A DNA stretch of 64,000 nucleotides from Tritrichomonas musculus (taxonomy: Eukaryota > Parabasalia > Tritrichomonadida > Tritrichomonadidae), in contig JAPFFF010000016.1 in the NCBI GenBank assembly GCA_039105265.1, forward strand, positions 372,001 to 436,000, written 5' to 3'. The position numbers were made by a program, and so were the translations under genes. Within the stretch, counting starts at the first letter, position 1. Each line of letters opens with the position of its first letter. The notes beneath the pieces are model-generated. The model worked only from the letters and a program-made list of their open reading frames with translations. It had not been told where the DNA came from and made no database searches. This document shows, one piece after another, positions 28,355 to 39,427 of the stretch.

Positions 28355-29643
28355 ATGATTGAAGTTCATTTTTACATTCATTTGATAACAAATTGTTTTA
28401 ATTCAAAAAATTCAGAATGCTCTATCAAAATATTTTATTTAAAATTATACAAAGAGAAGAACTGGAAAGACATTCCAATCAATAAATATGATCAAGATTT
28501 CACATTTATTGTCGATGGTAAGAAGTTTTCGACTCCACGTTTCGTTGCCGATCTCTTATCACCAAAAATCAAGAAACTTAATTATTCAGATGAAAGCGTT
28601 AATGAATCCCAAGAAGATCACTTCACCGAATTCCTCGATCTTATCAAGCACGAAAACAAATTAATAGATCATACCAATCAGTCCCTATACTCAACCTACT
28701 TTTTGCAACTCGGTAACATCGACGAATACATCAGACTTTTGCCTACATTTTCATCGCCAGTTGCCACTGACAACACCATTCCTCGCCTTATTGAAATCCA
28801 ACAAATCATCCAAAACGGAGGGGAATTAATTGACCTTGCCGATCAAAGTATGAAAGCCTTATTTCTTTCATTTCAGAGCATTTCTCAGAATTTTCCAAAG
28901 AGGCCCTTAAGCAGATTCCCCTCGGCGAACTCTACATCATCCTCTCAAGAGACAAGCTCAAAATCAGCGACGAAGACTCGCTGCTTGATTTCTTTGTTGA
29001 GAGGTGCAGAGACGACAGGAGATGCCCGGAACTTTTTGCGCGTGTCGCATTTGCAAATATGGCTGACATGTCAACTGAAAAATTCATCGATTGCTTAGTG
29101 ATTGAGGACCTAGACGAGGCGGCGTCGTCTGCAGTCTGCGATCGTTCCGTTGTCGCGTATCTGGGAGAGAACGACACAGAGTGTTCAAGTCAGAAAGCGG
29201 CCACGAGTTTGGGGGCGTCATGCGCTACCTGAAATCGCGTCAAATGAATACTATTGCCCTCCAAAAAATCTCGTTGACTACGAATCTGACTCTATCTACC
29301 AGTCTTGTAATGGCAGGTGCTCGGCCATCTGCTTTGGCTTCAAGGACAGGCGCGTGCAGCTCATGAGCAAGCCAGGAATGGCGGACGCCTGCGCAACTGG
29401 GTCATGGAGGTGTCGAACGATGGAAAATCGTCGGAGGAAGTTGATCGCCGCTACAACGACCAAACGCTGAATGGCTCAAACATCACGCACAACTTCAAAT
29501 TGGCAAATGAAAGAGACGGTTTCTATCGTTTCATTAAACTCCGAACAACTGGACCCAGCTGGTGTTGCTATCCTTCTAGCGATGGTTATTATGCATACTT
29601 CTACTTCGTTGAGTTCTTTGGTAAACTTGATGAGCATGCATAA
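28355..29643 (+). pseudogene. Frameshifted F5/8 type C (discoidin) domain protein of the trichomonad family
   Basis: The pieces are collinear with a family common in trichomonads: an N-terminal BTB-like part (FIVDGKKFSTPRFVADLLSP, about 28500-28560), a helical BACK-like middle, and a C-terminal F5/8C domain (ICFGFKDRRVQLM; NWVMEVSNDGKS; FYRFIKLRTTGPSW; VEFFGKL). The coding signal moves between frames four times, near 28865, 29170, 29250 and 29375. Examples are FSEFSKEALKQIPLGELYII in frame 1 after 28873, and VFKSESGHEFGGVMRYLKS in frame 0 from 29181. The last frame ends at TAA 29641-29643. It is a recent pseudogene: domain motifs are still crisp and stops are few. An assembly-error explanation needs reads. 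The intact protein would probably be an intracellular adaptor. Confidence 0.8.
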
Positions 29644-30286
29644 AAACCTTTTTTATTCATGTGTTTGTGCTGTGAGTAAACAATAGGAAAATACTAACAC
29701 CTGTTTGCGTCAAGCACCTCAAAAAAAAAAATATGCTGTGTGTAATTAATATATCTATGACCAATAGGTGCTGGCACACCTGAGTTATTGGATCTTTTTT
29801 TTTTTGATGTTTTTGATAACGCTTTGAAATCTGATGATATGACAATTTAATTCATTAAACCATATGAAAGCTTTAAAGCAAAAATATTTTTGTTTATTAA
29901 ATTCTTGATGTTAATTATAATTTTTAATAAGAATTTTTTATGGCAAAGATGACCTATTTTTTTTAAATTATAAAAATCATATTATTTGTTATAATCTTTT
30001 AACTAAAAAGTAACTAATATAATTATCTTTCTAAGCATATATTAACATAAACGAATAAATATACCGTATTATTGATTCAAGAATAAATATTATCATTGTT
30101 TTTTGGTCTTTCTAATCATAACTAATATTTAGATAAATAAAATGAATTTTAAATATATAAATTAATTTTGCAATAAAATAAATATTAAATTTTGCAAGAA
30201 ATTGAGAAATTATTTTTTAGATTCATAAACTATTCAATTTTTGTATTGAAGATTTTATATAAAAAGCTGTGTAAAATTTACGAGGA
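29644..30286. other. AT-rich spacer upstream of the BEACH gene
   Basis: No coding signal. There is a short inverted match, ACACCTGTTTGCGTCAAGC... versus GGTGCTGGCACACCTGAG, of uncertain meaning. Promoter expected near the right end. Confidence 0.45.
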
Positions 30287-33200
30287 ATGACTGATCGGCA
30301 CAAGTCTCCAGCTTTAACTCCATTACAAAAAGATATCTTAGAAATACTCCAATTCAAATTTAAGAATTCAAGATCTCCGGTTGAGCAACAAATATATGAT
30401 TTTCAAAAAAATTATAAACAGTATTCAACTGTCGATCAATCTACTTTTTCCATGCAAATAAATGAAATTCCGATTAAAGAAGTACTTATTCAAGTAGGGT
30501 TTCAAGTCCCTTTTAACTATAATATAATTTCTTTATTAAAAAATCATACAGTTCAAAACCCACAATCAATATCCGAAATTATTATTTACGAAATTCTTAC
30601 ACAAGGTCTTGCCTATCTTGTATCCAACGAAAAGCGCCAAGATGCATTAGTATTATTACTTTCAATTTTTCCATGTTTACTACCAATATCTCAATATCAA
30701 AACAAAATCATAAGTGTATATACTCTTGTATTAAAAGAATATTCTAGTTCTCATCACAATACCATTACGGACGACATACACAAGTCGATTTTAACCTTTT
30801 TAAAATTTTTCCTCAATAATGAAGAAAAATTACCCGAAACTTTTTCAGAGTCTTTTTTCCTCTATATGATGAAAATATCGACCTATGAAAAAATCACCAA
30901 AATTTGCGATCTTTTCGATTTAATTGAACAATTTATGACATCGGGAAAACTTTTCTTCTCAATTGCAGACAACCAGTCATTTTTTGACATAATTTCACCT
31001 TTCATTTCAAAATTACATTTCAGTGCAATTAAGCTGATGTTTGCGGTTGCACGTTCCAGCAACGATATCATACCGAACATTCAAAAATTGTTTGAAATTA
31101 TGGCCGACGGTTTGAATTCAAAGATCATTCAAAAAGATCTCTCAATAAAAACGGTTTTTATTGAGCAAAATTTGACAGAATTTCCGGCGTTGCGTGAATT
31201 CAATGAAATTGACTATGAAACCGTTTTTAAGAACTTGCCCAATTTTGAATACAACGAAAGTGAAGTGAACAACTTATTCACCTTTGAAGGTCAATTTAAA
31301 AATTCATTGAATTTCACCCCAGAGCACGTTCAAAACTACATCACGATCATCTCAAATAACATGGTCAACGTCAGTGAAAAGTACATCATGACTTTTATGG
31401 CAAAAATCATGAAAAGTGCCGAGCTACATGAGAACATTTTGTTCTACGCCGACTTTTTCACAGTGGTTGTTTTCTTCTCAAATAGAATTGAGACGAATTT
31501 GGACGATAGCATCATCCGGTTCTTGATGTCGTCAATCATCTTTCACTCGTCCAATTTTTCGTCATTTTCGGTCGAAAATACGGACCCTTTGTACTACTAC
31601 CATTATCTTCGTCACTCTGTTTTTCTGCTTCTGATCAAGCAAGGCCACTCTCGGAGCCGACTGGTGAAAGTTCTATTGGCCTTTGCTGCCAAAATGTCAC
31701 CTTTTATTTATTCAGAAATCTTGCTTTATTTTCTGAAAAATTTGAATCAATTTGAAAATTTGTCACTTTTCTGTACCGAGAAACAGTTGGAGTCGTTCAT
31801 GAGCGTGTCAATTGAGCTGCAGAATATGTACTCAGTCGCCAACGATACAAACTGCCAGCTCGCTCGAACAATCTGTTTTGACTACTTTTTCAAGCTCATA
31901 AATGACGCCGAGTCACTTCCGATCATTTCCGCCACAGCGAACTTTTCGAAAGGCATCGCAAACTTCATATTCGAACGAAGCTTGTCAAACTTGTTCATCG
32001 ACCAATTGACAGCCGTCTTCTTAAAGTTCCAGGTCAATTTGAATAACCCGCCTTTTTACCCAATCATTCCTGTTTTTCGCGAGATTCTCGAGAGCTGCAC
32101 TTTAAACGTGCGCTACAAAGAGTACAAAGATTTGGGGACAACAATCATCGGTTCTGTTTTCAAGCTGGTCAGGAAGAATCCAAAACTGGTTGTCACTTTT
32201 TATTCAAATTTTCACTGCCTATTGAATTTTTTCAAAGCAACTAAAGAAATTGCTTTTTTGGATGAAATTTTCAATGTCTTTTTGGTCGCTTTGAACTACA
32301 TTCAAAACTTCGAAATAAGCTATGAAATCTTCGATCTTGTTATCGACTTTTTGAATGATATTTTGGTCGAGAAAAGTGAACTGATAAACAAGCTTCAATT
32401 GTCGTTTTTGAGTCTTCTTGCAGGTAAAGAAATTCATTCAATTGACCAACCGTTTTTGATTCGAAATCCACAAATCATTCCCTTCTTTATCTCTTCTTTT
32501 TCGAAGTACAAAAACTTCGAAGAAATCATTTCATTCTTCTTCGGCATCTGCCAATATTCGCCAAGTAACGTTGTCGCTTGCCACGACGGCGATCTTGACT
32601 ACTTCTTGATTTTCTTTATGAAGAAAGAGCTGAGCTTCTGTTATCACGGCCATTCGCTCAATTTTACGTTTGATTTACAAAAATGTCAGTCAAAAATATT
32701 TGAGACCTTTTCGACCATTCTTCGTGTGAAAACATCATCGTTCATCTGCAACCAACTTTTTGAGATGCTCATTCCAACATCGCCGATCTATCAAGCAGAC
32801 GAAGTTGAGCGAAATCTTGAATTAATTGAAAAAGTTGCTGAAGAAAACATGTCAAAAATGAAGCCAATTTACAGCTTGATAACGAACAAGACGCTTTGTA
32901 ATGTAACCGGCGTAACCGACAAACATTTGAATAGTGATTTTGCATTCTCTTTCTGGATCAAAATTGACGTTCCTCAAATGATGGAGATTCCAGACGAGTA
33001 CACAATCTGTCACATAAAAGACGGCCACAACACCCAGTACAAGGTCTATTTAAGGTCAAATTATTTGAATATAAAAATTGTGAGTAACAAGGGCGAGAGA
33101 GAAAATCGGAAGAAGAAAGAGTTGCCGTCAAATGAATGGGTTTTGATCACCTTTGTTCAGCAGAAAATTGAGACCGAGTTCATCATGAAATTCTACATCA

Positions 33201-36200
33201 ACAACGTCTCAATTGAACAGATCGGAACAAATAACTTCCAGTTCCATCCAGGCAACATTGCGATAACTTTTGGCACGTCTGCATCGTCCAGTGAAAGATA
33301 TGCGAATTTGAAAATAGGCGAAATCGGGCCATTTTGCTTCTCAAAAACTATCAATCTGACGGCGGTTACTTCTGACAAAAACTTTGAGAGAATGAACGAC
33401 ATCTACTTCTCATCGGCAATGAAGATAAATCCTCACATTCACAGTAGTTTCGACATCGTCAACTTGAGAGAAAATGAGAGCAAATCGTCTTTGAATGACA
33501 TTTTAATTGAATACATTGATTTGAATTACTTAACGTACGTGTATTCAAAATTTAAAGTTAATAAACAAGACCAGCTGTTCAAGTTCTTGAAGATCATTCT
33601 TGCCTTACTGGCATCATCCCAGCACGCCCAGAAGAGTTACAAATCAACACTCTTTCTTGCACAGACAATTGCGAACTTATTTGGTCGAAGATTGAATTAT
33701 GAAATTTTCATTGAAATTTACATGACTTTGGAAAAATTGACCAACCAAAAGTTGATCATTAAATTCTTCGATTACTTGATCTTCAATATGGACCTTTGGT
33801 GCCTCGCTGACACCACTTCTATCGTCAGCATAATTAAGCATTTGAATTATAATTCTAACCGTCAATTCAGTTCACTTTTTCAGCACATTTGCGGTATATC
33901 AAGGCTGCTTTCAATCTATCGTCTGTCCTTCTTCAAGAATGACCTAAAATGTGCCTTGTTCCCTTTTCAACATTTTCACCTTCCTGTTGAAATTGACCTT
34001 ATTAAGAACGAGTTCTTCAATTTCATGGAATCTATTGGAAGGTTCTCCTTGAATTACCAGGACGTACAGACCATTTATGCACATCTGTTTGCCAGTCAGA
34101 ACAAAGCTGAAAAAATTGACATTTTAACGTACATTTCACGTTTGAATCACAATATAACAAACTTTAAAAATATCCAATTTGACCTTATTTCACCTCTCTT
34201 TAAATTATTGCTGTCAGATGACATTGACATCATCATCAACACGATACTGACAATCAAAAGCATTTCTTTTGATTTCTGTCATTTGTACTTCAGTATCATT
34301 TCAGTGCCTCTAATTGAATACTCTCAAATTAATTCACTTTTTCAGATACTATTGAAAATTGTGAATGAGAGTGAAAATGTTGATCTTTATTCACTGATTT
34401 GCGCACTTGCACTTTTGAGGGGAAAGAAGAAGATCATTCCTGCAATCAACCTGCTTGACAGATTGAGTGAAAATGAATGCAGAATGGAGCCAGCTTTGGA
34501 TGACTGCTTCATGTGGTCTGTCTGGCCAATCTGCATTGCATTACAAGGGACGAGATCACAAAGAAAAGTTGTTGCTCGTTTCCTTTGTAAGCAAATCACT
34601 CGAAAAACGGTTGCTGAGAAATTAATTCAGAACTTTACAAAAATTTATTGTCTGATTGAATACCTGAGTCAGCACAATAAAACAGCAGCCTACTACACGC
34701 AGATGGAGTTCACTTTGCAGGTCCTTCATTCAATCTTCAACACGAGTAATGCCGAAGTCGAATGTCACAAAATCAACTTCTTAATTCTCGCTTTCAGCTG
34801 CACCTTCTTCCACCCGCAGTACTTCAGGAACAGGCCATTTAACAACGCCTTCCTTCAGTCGCCCTTCAGAGACTGCTTCCTTGAAGTCAAGCACTCGAAT
34901 TGTCCTCAAAGCAACGAGAACAATGAGAACAGCAGTAAAAATGTCGCAAAAAATAACGACGATAACGATAAAGGTGAAAATTCAGTTAAAAAACGGTTTA
35001 AGAATTTTGATGATTTATATTTCTCTCCAAGAGAGACCGTTAAGGACATCAATTTAGTGGGTCGAAATGCCAAGGATTACTCCGGAAAGAGGTGTACATC
35101 GGATACTTACTTCGCAAGGCCGAAGTACCAGTCAGACTTGATTCACAATAACAATTCGATGCAGAAGCTCTTAGCCGATGATGATGATGATGAAGAGAAT
35201 GATGATGATGAAGGAATAAAGAATCATGAAGAACTTAGTCAGAATATGACTTGTAGGTCTTTTGTTCAGCTTCTTAAATTGATCCAGCAGCCGTCTTTGA
35301 AGCAGCAGCATCTCATTTTTCAGATGAAAATTGCAGATGACGAAGTCTGGGTTGATTCTCTTTTGTGTGACAAGCTTGTTCACTATTCAAGTCGCTGTCA
35401 GATTAGTCAGGACTCAGTCGAGCACAGCCTCATTTCGGACTTCATCCAGATTGTCGGCTACTTCAAGCAGAAGAAGATAATAGTTGACAGCAACGAAGAT
35501 GAAGGACTCATGCAGAAAAAGATAAGAATTTTGTCACAGAAATTTGAGGAGGCTATCGCTTCTGTGCAGTCAAAGTTGAAGGTGAGACTCGACCAGGACA
35601 ACGCATTCGAGCTCTTGAATAAGGCACTTGCAAGAGCACTCGAGTGTTACGATAACATAGGACTCTTTCACGCCTGCAACAAGACTTACTTGAACGACTT
35701 CAGTTTCGAGGTGAAAAGATCAAACGAACTGAAAATTGAACTAAGTGAAATCAACCACTTCATTCAAAAGAACTTCGTTCGATGCAGGAACTCATCTGTC
35801 TTCCTAAAGAGAAACGACATCACAAACAACATGAACAACATAAATATCAACAATAAAAACAATGAAAACTACAACGCCAGCAATGACACTAAAAGTGAAA
35901 ACGAAAAAAATAAAAATAAAAATAATGATAGCAATAACAATAATAATAATGTGAATGATAGCAATAACAATAATAATAATGTGAATGATAGCAATAACAA
36001 TAATAATAATGTGAATGATAGCAATAACAATAATAATAATGTGAATGATAGAAATAACAATAATAGTGATGTGAATGATAACAATAATAAATTGAATGTT
36101 AAAAAAGAAAGTGGTATTAATAATAATAGTGGTGGTGATGATGCTTGCATTGATGTGGCTGAAATGAGCAGGCAGGTTTACAGCGAGATTTATAAAGACA

Positions 36201-39064
36201 AAGATTTTATCTATAAGAGAGACAACTGCCTTTGTAACGGCTTCTGTCCAATCAAGCTCCGTCCGAAGTACATCAACGAGGACCACACTGTTGATCTCAT
36301 TGACGAGCGCGAAGTTCTGAAGGCTGTTTTTGACAATCTTCGGCAGCCGCCGAGTGATAATGATGACATTACAACTGAAGAATCGAAGAGCGACGACAAC
36401 GACTCAGAGTACAGCTGCAAGATCATCAAGATCGGCCACGAGATTCCAACGAAGCTCTGCTTCTTGAAGAACCAGATTGTCCTCATGTCGCTCAGCACGT
36501 CGAAGATAGTCGTCATTCCATTCAAGCTCGTGCGCCACATCTACAGGAGAAAGAGGTACCAGCAGGACAGAGCCGTCGAGATCGTCCTCATCAATGGAAA
36601 GTCGTACTTCATCGATTTCGGCAGGCACGTGAAGAGCAGGTACTTCTTCGCGAAGATACAGAAGCTCAACTTCCCTCTCGCTAAGACAATCATCGTGGAG
36701 AGCCCAATGAACTCAATGGCAAACAACAGGAAGATCACTTCGATGTGGGAGAACGGAATCATATCAAACTTCTCTTACATACTCACGCTCAACATGATAA
36801 GCGGCCGATCTTTCAACGACGTCACTCAGTATCCAATCTTCCCGCTCATACTAAAGAGGAACCCAAAGACAAAGAAATCGTCGCATAGCGCAAACCAAAC
36901 GCAAAATGCTAATGAAAACACAAACCAAACACAAGAAAACACAAACCAAACACAAGAAAACACAAACCAAACTCAAGAAAATGCAAGCCAAATGCAAAAT
37001 ACTAATGAAAACACAAATCAAACACAAAATACTAATGAAATCACAAGCCAAATTCAAGAAAACGCAAGCCAAACACAGAATACTAATGAAAATGCGGAAC
37101 AAACAACCGTTACTAATGAAAGATTGAATCAAATACCAATCAGCAGCATAAGTTTGAGTCATACGGAAGTTAATAATGAAAAGGTTTCTGGTTGCGTGAG
37201 TGAGTCGTGTCAGAAATCGACATCGAATGAGTCAAATGTTGGTGCATCGAACTCGGCTGAGTGGAAGCCGGCGTCTGCCTCAGACACGCAGAAGGCGCAC
37301 ACGATTGTCTTCCGCGATCTCTCGAAGTGCGTCAACAGCCAGATGAGCCACGCGACTGAAGAGGATCCGTCCAGCATCAACCGCGAGATTGACAGCATGT
37401 TCAACCCATCTCCGCTTCCGCCAGACATTGTCGACCGTTTCATGATGCGGGTTGAGCCATTCACCACGCTTCACCTCCACAAGCAGAACTGGCGCTTCAC
37501 CGACAAAACGGTTATCCACAACATTGAGATGATCTACAAAGAGAAGTGCGAGCTGCTTCCCGAATTCTACTTCTTTCCGGAGTTTCTCATGAACATCAAC
37601 GAACTTCCGATCAAGTGCCAGCACTACATATTTCCCAAGTTCAAACAGACTCCTCAGAATTCCTTTGAATTCATCTATCGTCACCGGAAGCTCCTCGAGA
37701 AGAAGGAGATCTCGCAGGCCCTCCACAGATGGATCGACCAGATCTGGGGCTACAAGCAGCACGAGCTCAGCTACCACCCTTACGTCTTCGAGGACATCTG
37801 GGAGCTGAAGTCGAGCAGTTTGACAACCGCCGAGGAGAAGATTGTCTCGATGATGCGTCTTTACGGCGTCATGCCCGCGCAGCTCTTCACAATGCCGCAC
37901 TCGAAGCGGTCGGACAAGCTCGACTTGACGAAGATCATGATGCCTGCGATGTCGCATCCCATTCGGCAGAGGGCCAACACGACCCATTCAATTTTTGAGA
38001 GGACTTCGTTACCTTCGTTGTTGCCTCATCGTCCCCCTAAGCTGGAGACCGTTAATGTCCAAAAAAGTGACAATAAAAACATGAAGGTGAATGAGTCACC
38101 TCATCTTCTCACTTCTTCATCGTCGTCGTTTTTCGGTTTGAACGATAGCAACATTTTGAATGATCTACTTTTTGAATCGAAAGATATCGTTCGCCATAAT
38201 TTGAATAATAACTCAATTATCCGCTTCGCTGTCCCTCTCTCTCACTCGTCCTTCTTCTTCATCGACACGGACGGAAACGCCTTCGAAGTGCAGGTCATGA
38301 TGAAGGCCGTCAAGAACAAGAAGCAGATCGACAGGGAGATTGTGAAAGGCGTGACTCATTTGAGTTCAATTGAAAACGGTTTTGTCATGCTATCGACATT
38401 CAACGATAACATCTGTGTTCAGAATAATATTTTCACTTCTTATTTGGCCAACAACAGTTCAGATTTGAATATGATTATCGGCTCTCAGAACTTTTTCTTA
38501 ACAATTCAGAACCATTCAATTTTGACCTTGTTCGATACGGTTTCCCCTGAAAATGATGGTCAAATTGTTTCAATCGAATCAACTATCGTCGATTGTCAAA
38601 TTGACCAGTCTTTCGGTTTGATAATATTCCTATCGTCCGACGATATCCTCCATATCCACTCTATCCACAATATGCTCAAGGTGAACGCTATCGACTTGAG
38701 GAACTTCCACCCTAAAAAGTGCATCATATCGTGCAAGTGGGGCTTCATCCTCGTCCACTGTCGGCGGCACCTGCTCATCTTCGACGTGAACGGCTTCTTG
38801 ATCAAAAAAGTGGAGTTCTCTTACAACGTGCTGTACTGGAACTCAATCCGCTCTTACAAGGACTTCGACTTCATCGTCTTCGAGTCCGACAGGCAGGAAG
38901 TCGGAATGTTCGAGGCGTTCAACCCTCTGCAGACACTCTCGATAATAACAACTGTAAACGCACCTGTATGCGCAATTGACTTTTTCAGAGAACAGAATTG
39001 CTTGGCGGTTTTGACAAAGGAAGGTGAAGTTGTCGTCATTTCACATATTTTCCCTCGTCATTGA
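30287..39064 (+). CDS. BEACH-domain giant (LYST/neurobeachin/LvsA-like)
   Basis: 2925 residues, intronless. The N-terminal two thirds are a helical solenoid with a concanavalin-A-like module (about 880-1000; FAFSFWIKI, NEWVLITFVQQK). Next is an Asn-rich linker (1880-1945) and a PH-BEACH domain (about 2040-2130; CKIIKIGHEIPTKLCF, VVIPFKLVRHIYRRK). The BEACH domain (about 2147-2505) opens with ITSMWENGIISNFSYILTLN, has SGRSFNDVTQYPIFPLIL, FRDLSKCV and PFTTLHLHKQNW, and ends HPYVFEDIWE. A WD-like beta-rich C-terminus (2640-2925) completes the normal order. BEACH proteins act in vesicle fission and fusion, lysosome size control and phagocytosis on cytosolic membrane faces. Unusually, an Asn/Gln-rich insert of about 140 residues splits the BEACH domain between YPIFPLIL and FRDLSK, where most relatives have a short loop. 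GC content is clearly higher in the BEACH-WD part than in the solenoid. Confidence 0.93.
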   Translation: MTDRHKSPALTPLQKDILEILQFKFKNSRSPVEQQIYDFQKNYKQYSTVDQSTFSMQINEIPIKEVLIQVGFQVPFNYNIISLLKNHTVQNPQSISEIIIYEILTQGLAYLVSNEKRQDALVLLLSIFPCLLPISQYQNKIISVYTLVLKEYSSSHHNTITDDIHKSILTFLKFFLNNEEKLPETFSESFFLYMMKISTYEKITKICDLFDLIEQFMTSGKLFFSIADNQSFFDIISPFISKLHFSAIKLMFAVARSSNDIIPNIQKLFEIMADGLNSKIIQKDLSIKTVFIEQNLTEFPALREFNEIDYETVFKNLPNFEYNESEVNNLFTFEGQFKNSLNFTPEHVQNYITIISNNMVNVSEKYIMTFMAKIMKSAELHENILFYADFFTVVVFFSNRIETNLDDSIIRFLMSSIIFHSSNFSSFSVENTDPLYYYHYLRHSVFLLLIKQGHSRSRLVKVLLAFAAKMSPFIYSEILLYFLKNLNQFENLSLFCTEKQLESFMSVSIELQNMYSVANDTNCQLARTICFDYFFKLINDAESLPIISATANFSKGIANFIFERSLSNLFIDQLTAVFLKFQVNLNNPPFYPIIPVFREILESCTLNVRYKEYKDLGTTIIGSVFKLVRKNPKLVVTFYSNFHCLLNFFKATKEIAFLDEIFNVFLVALNYIQNFEISYEIFDLVIDFLNDILVEKSELINKLQLSFLSLLAGKEIHSIDQPFLIRNPQIIPFFISSFSKYKNFEEIISFFFGICQYSPSNVVACHDGDLDYFLIFFMKKELSFCYHGHSLNFTFDLQKCQSKIFETFSTILRVKTSSFICNQLFEMLIPTSPIYQADEVERNLELIEKVAEENMSKMKPIYSLITNKTLCNVTGVTDKHLNSDFAFSFWIKIDVPQMMEIPDEYTICHIKDGHNTQYKVYLRSNYLNIKIVSNKGERENRKKKELPSNEWVLITFVQQKIETEFIMKFYINNVSIEQIGTNNFQFHPGNIAITFGTSASSSERYANLKIGEIGPFCFSKTINLTAVTSDKNFERMNDIYFSSAMKINPHIHSSFDIVNLRENESKSSLNDILIEYIDLNYLTYVYSKFKVNKQDQLFKFLKIILALLASSQHAQKSYKSTLFLAQTIANLFGRRLNYEIFIEIYMTLEKLTNQKLIIKFFDYLIFNMDLWCLADTTSIVSIIKHLNYNSNRQFSSLFQHICGISRLLSIYRLSFFKNDLKCALFPFQHFHLPVEIDLIKNEFFNFMESIGRFSLNYQDVQTIYAHLFASQNKAEKIDILTYISRLNHNITNFKNIQFDLISPLFKLLLSDDIDIIINTILTIKSISFDFCHLYFSIISVPLIEYSQINSLFQILLKIVNESENVDLYSLICALALLRGKKKIIPAINLLDRLSENECRMEPALDDCFMWSVWPICIALQGTRSQRKVVARFLCKQITRKTVAEKLIQNFTKIYCLIEYLSQHNKTAAYYTQMEFTLQVLHSIFNTSNAEVECHKINFLILAFSCTFFHPQYFRNRPFNNAFLQSPFRDCFLEVKHSNCPQSNENNENSSKNVAKNNDDNDKGENSVKKRFKNFDDLYFSPRETVKDINLVGRNAKDYSGKRCTSDTYFARPKYQSDLIHNNNSMQKLLADDDDDEENDDDEGIKNHEELSQNMTCRSFVQLLKLIQQPSLKQQHLIFQMKIADDEVWVDSLLCDKLVHYSSRCQISQDSVEHSLISDFIQIVGYFKQKKIIVDSNEDEGLMQKKIRILSQKFEEAIASVQSKLKVRLDQDNAFELLNKALARALECYDNIGLFHACNKTYLNDFSFEVKRSNELKIELSEINHFIQKNFVRCRNSSVFLKRNDITNNMNNININNKNNENYNASNDTKSENEKNKNKNNDSNNNNNNVNDSNNNNNNVNDSNNNNNNVNDSNNNNNNVNDRNNNNSDVNDNNNKLNVKKESGINNNSGGDDACIDVAEMSRQVYSEIYKDKDFIYKRDNCLCNGFCPIKLRPKYINEDHTVDLIDEREVLKAVFDNLRQPPSDNDDITTEESKSDDNDSEYSCKIIKIGHEIPTKLCFLKNQIVLMSLSTSKIVVIPFKLVRHIYRRKRYQQDRAVEIVLINGKSYFIDFGRHVKSRYFFAKIQKLNFPLAKTIIVESPMNSMANNRKITSMWENGIISNFSYILTLNMISGRSFNDVTQYPIFPLILKRNPKTKKSSHSANQTQNANENTNQTQENTNQTQENTNQTQENASQMQNTNENTNQTQNTNEITSQIQENASQTQNTNENAEQTTVTNERLNQIPISSISLSHTEVNNEKVSGCVSESCQKSTSNESNVGASNSAEWKPASASDTQKAHTIVFRDLSKCVNSQMSHATEEDPSSINREIDSMFNPSPLPPDIVDRFMMRVEPFTTLHLHKQNWRFTDKTVIHNIEMIYKEKCELLPEFYFFPEFLMNINELPIKCQHYIFPKFKQTPQNSFEFIYRHRKLLEKKEISQALHRWIDQIWGYKQHELSYHPYVFEDIWELKSSSLTTAEEKIVSMMRLYGVMPAQLFTMPHSKRSDKLDLTKIMMPAMSHPIRQRANTTHSIFERTSLPSLLPHRPPKLETVNVQKSDNKNMKVNESPHLLTSSSSSFFGLNDSNILNDLLFESKDIVRHNLNNNSIIRFAVPLSHSSFFFIDTDGNAFEVQVMMKAVKNKKQIDREIVKGVTHLSSIENGFVMLSTFNDNICVQNNIFTSYLANNSSDLNMIIGSQNFFLTIQNHSILTLFDTVSPENDGQIVSIESTIVDCQIDQSFGLIIFLSSDDILHIHSIHNMLKVNAIDLRNFHPKKCIISCKWGFILVHCRRHLLIFDVNGFLIKKVEFSYNVLYWNSIRSYKDFDFIVFESDRQEVGMFEAFNPLQTLSIITTVNAPVCAIDFFREQNCLAVLTKEGEVVVISHIFPRH
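35928..36080 (+). repeat. 30 bp tandem coding repeat (Asn-rich)
   Basis: About four copies of a unit reading GATAGCAATAACAATAATAA then TAATGTGAAT, coding for DSNNNNNNVN, plus a degenerate unit. It lies in the linker before the PH-BEACH domain of the 2925-residue protein. Confidence 0.9.
36896..37095 (+). repeat. Short degenerate coding repeat NTNQTQE inside the BEACH domain
   Basis: Repeats of about 21 bp (AACACAAACCAAACACAAGA type) code for ENTNQTQ units with later ENASQTQN variants. It forms the core of the insert that splits the BEACH domain. Confidence 0.85.
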
Positions 39065-39427
39065 TCTCGATTGTGTTTTCGTTGTTGTGTTTATTTAAAA
39101 AAAAAAATGTTTTTCATAATAAAACAGTTCTATTTTTTATTCTTATCCATTCTTAATTTAAAGATTAGATTTTAAATAACGAAAGCTTTAGATTACTTTT
39201 TGATAACTGGTCATAATCTTTTATGAATCGGATTTTTCATATTTTCTTTTCTCAAAAAGTTGATAATCATTCAATTTTTCAATAGGTTTTGAATGATTCA
39301 TTCAAAATTGAATTAGTTCAAAAAAAAAGTATTATTTAATAGTAAATAAGATATGATTTAATATTTTTTTTTTTTTTTTTTTTATAAAAATACAATAAAA
39401 CAATAAAAGATTGGATTGCTTTTTTCC
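39065..39427. other. Convergent spacer with T tract
   Basis: Between the BEACH gene and the GH28 gene. It contains a T run at about 39365-39384 and no gene. Confidence 0.5.
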
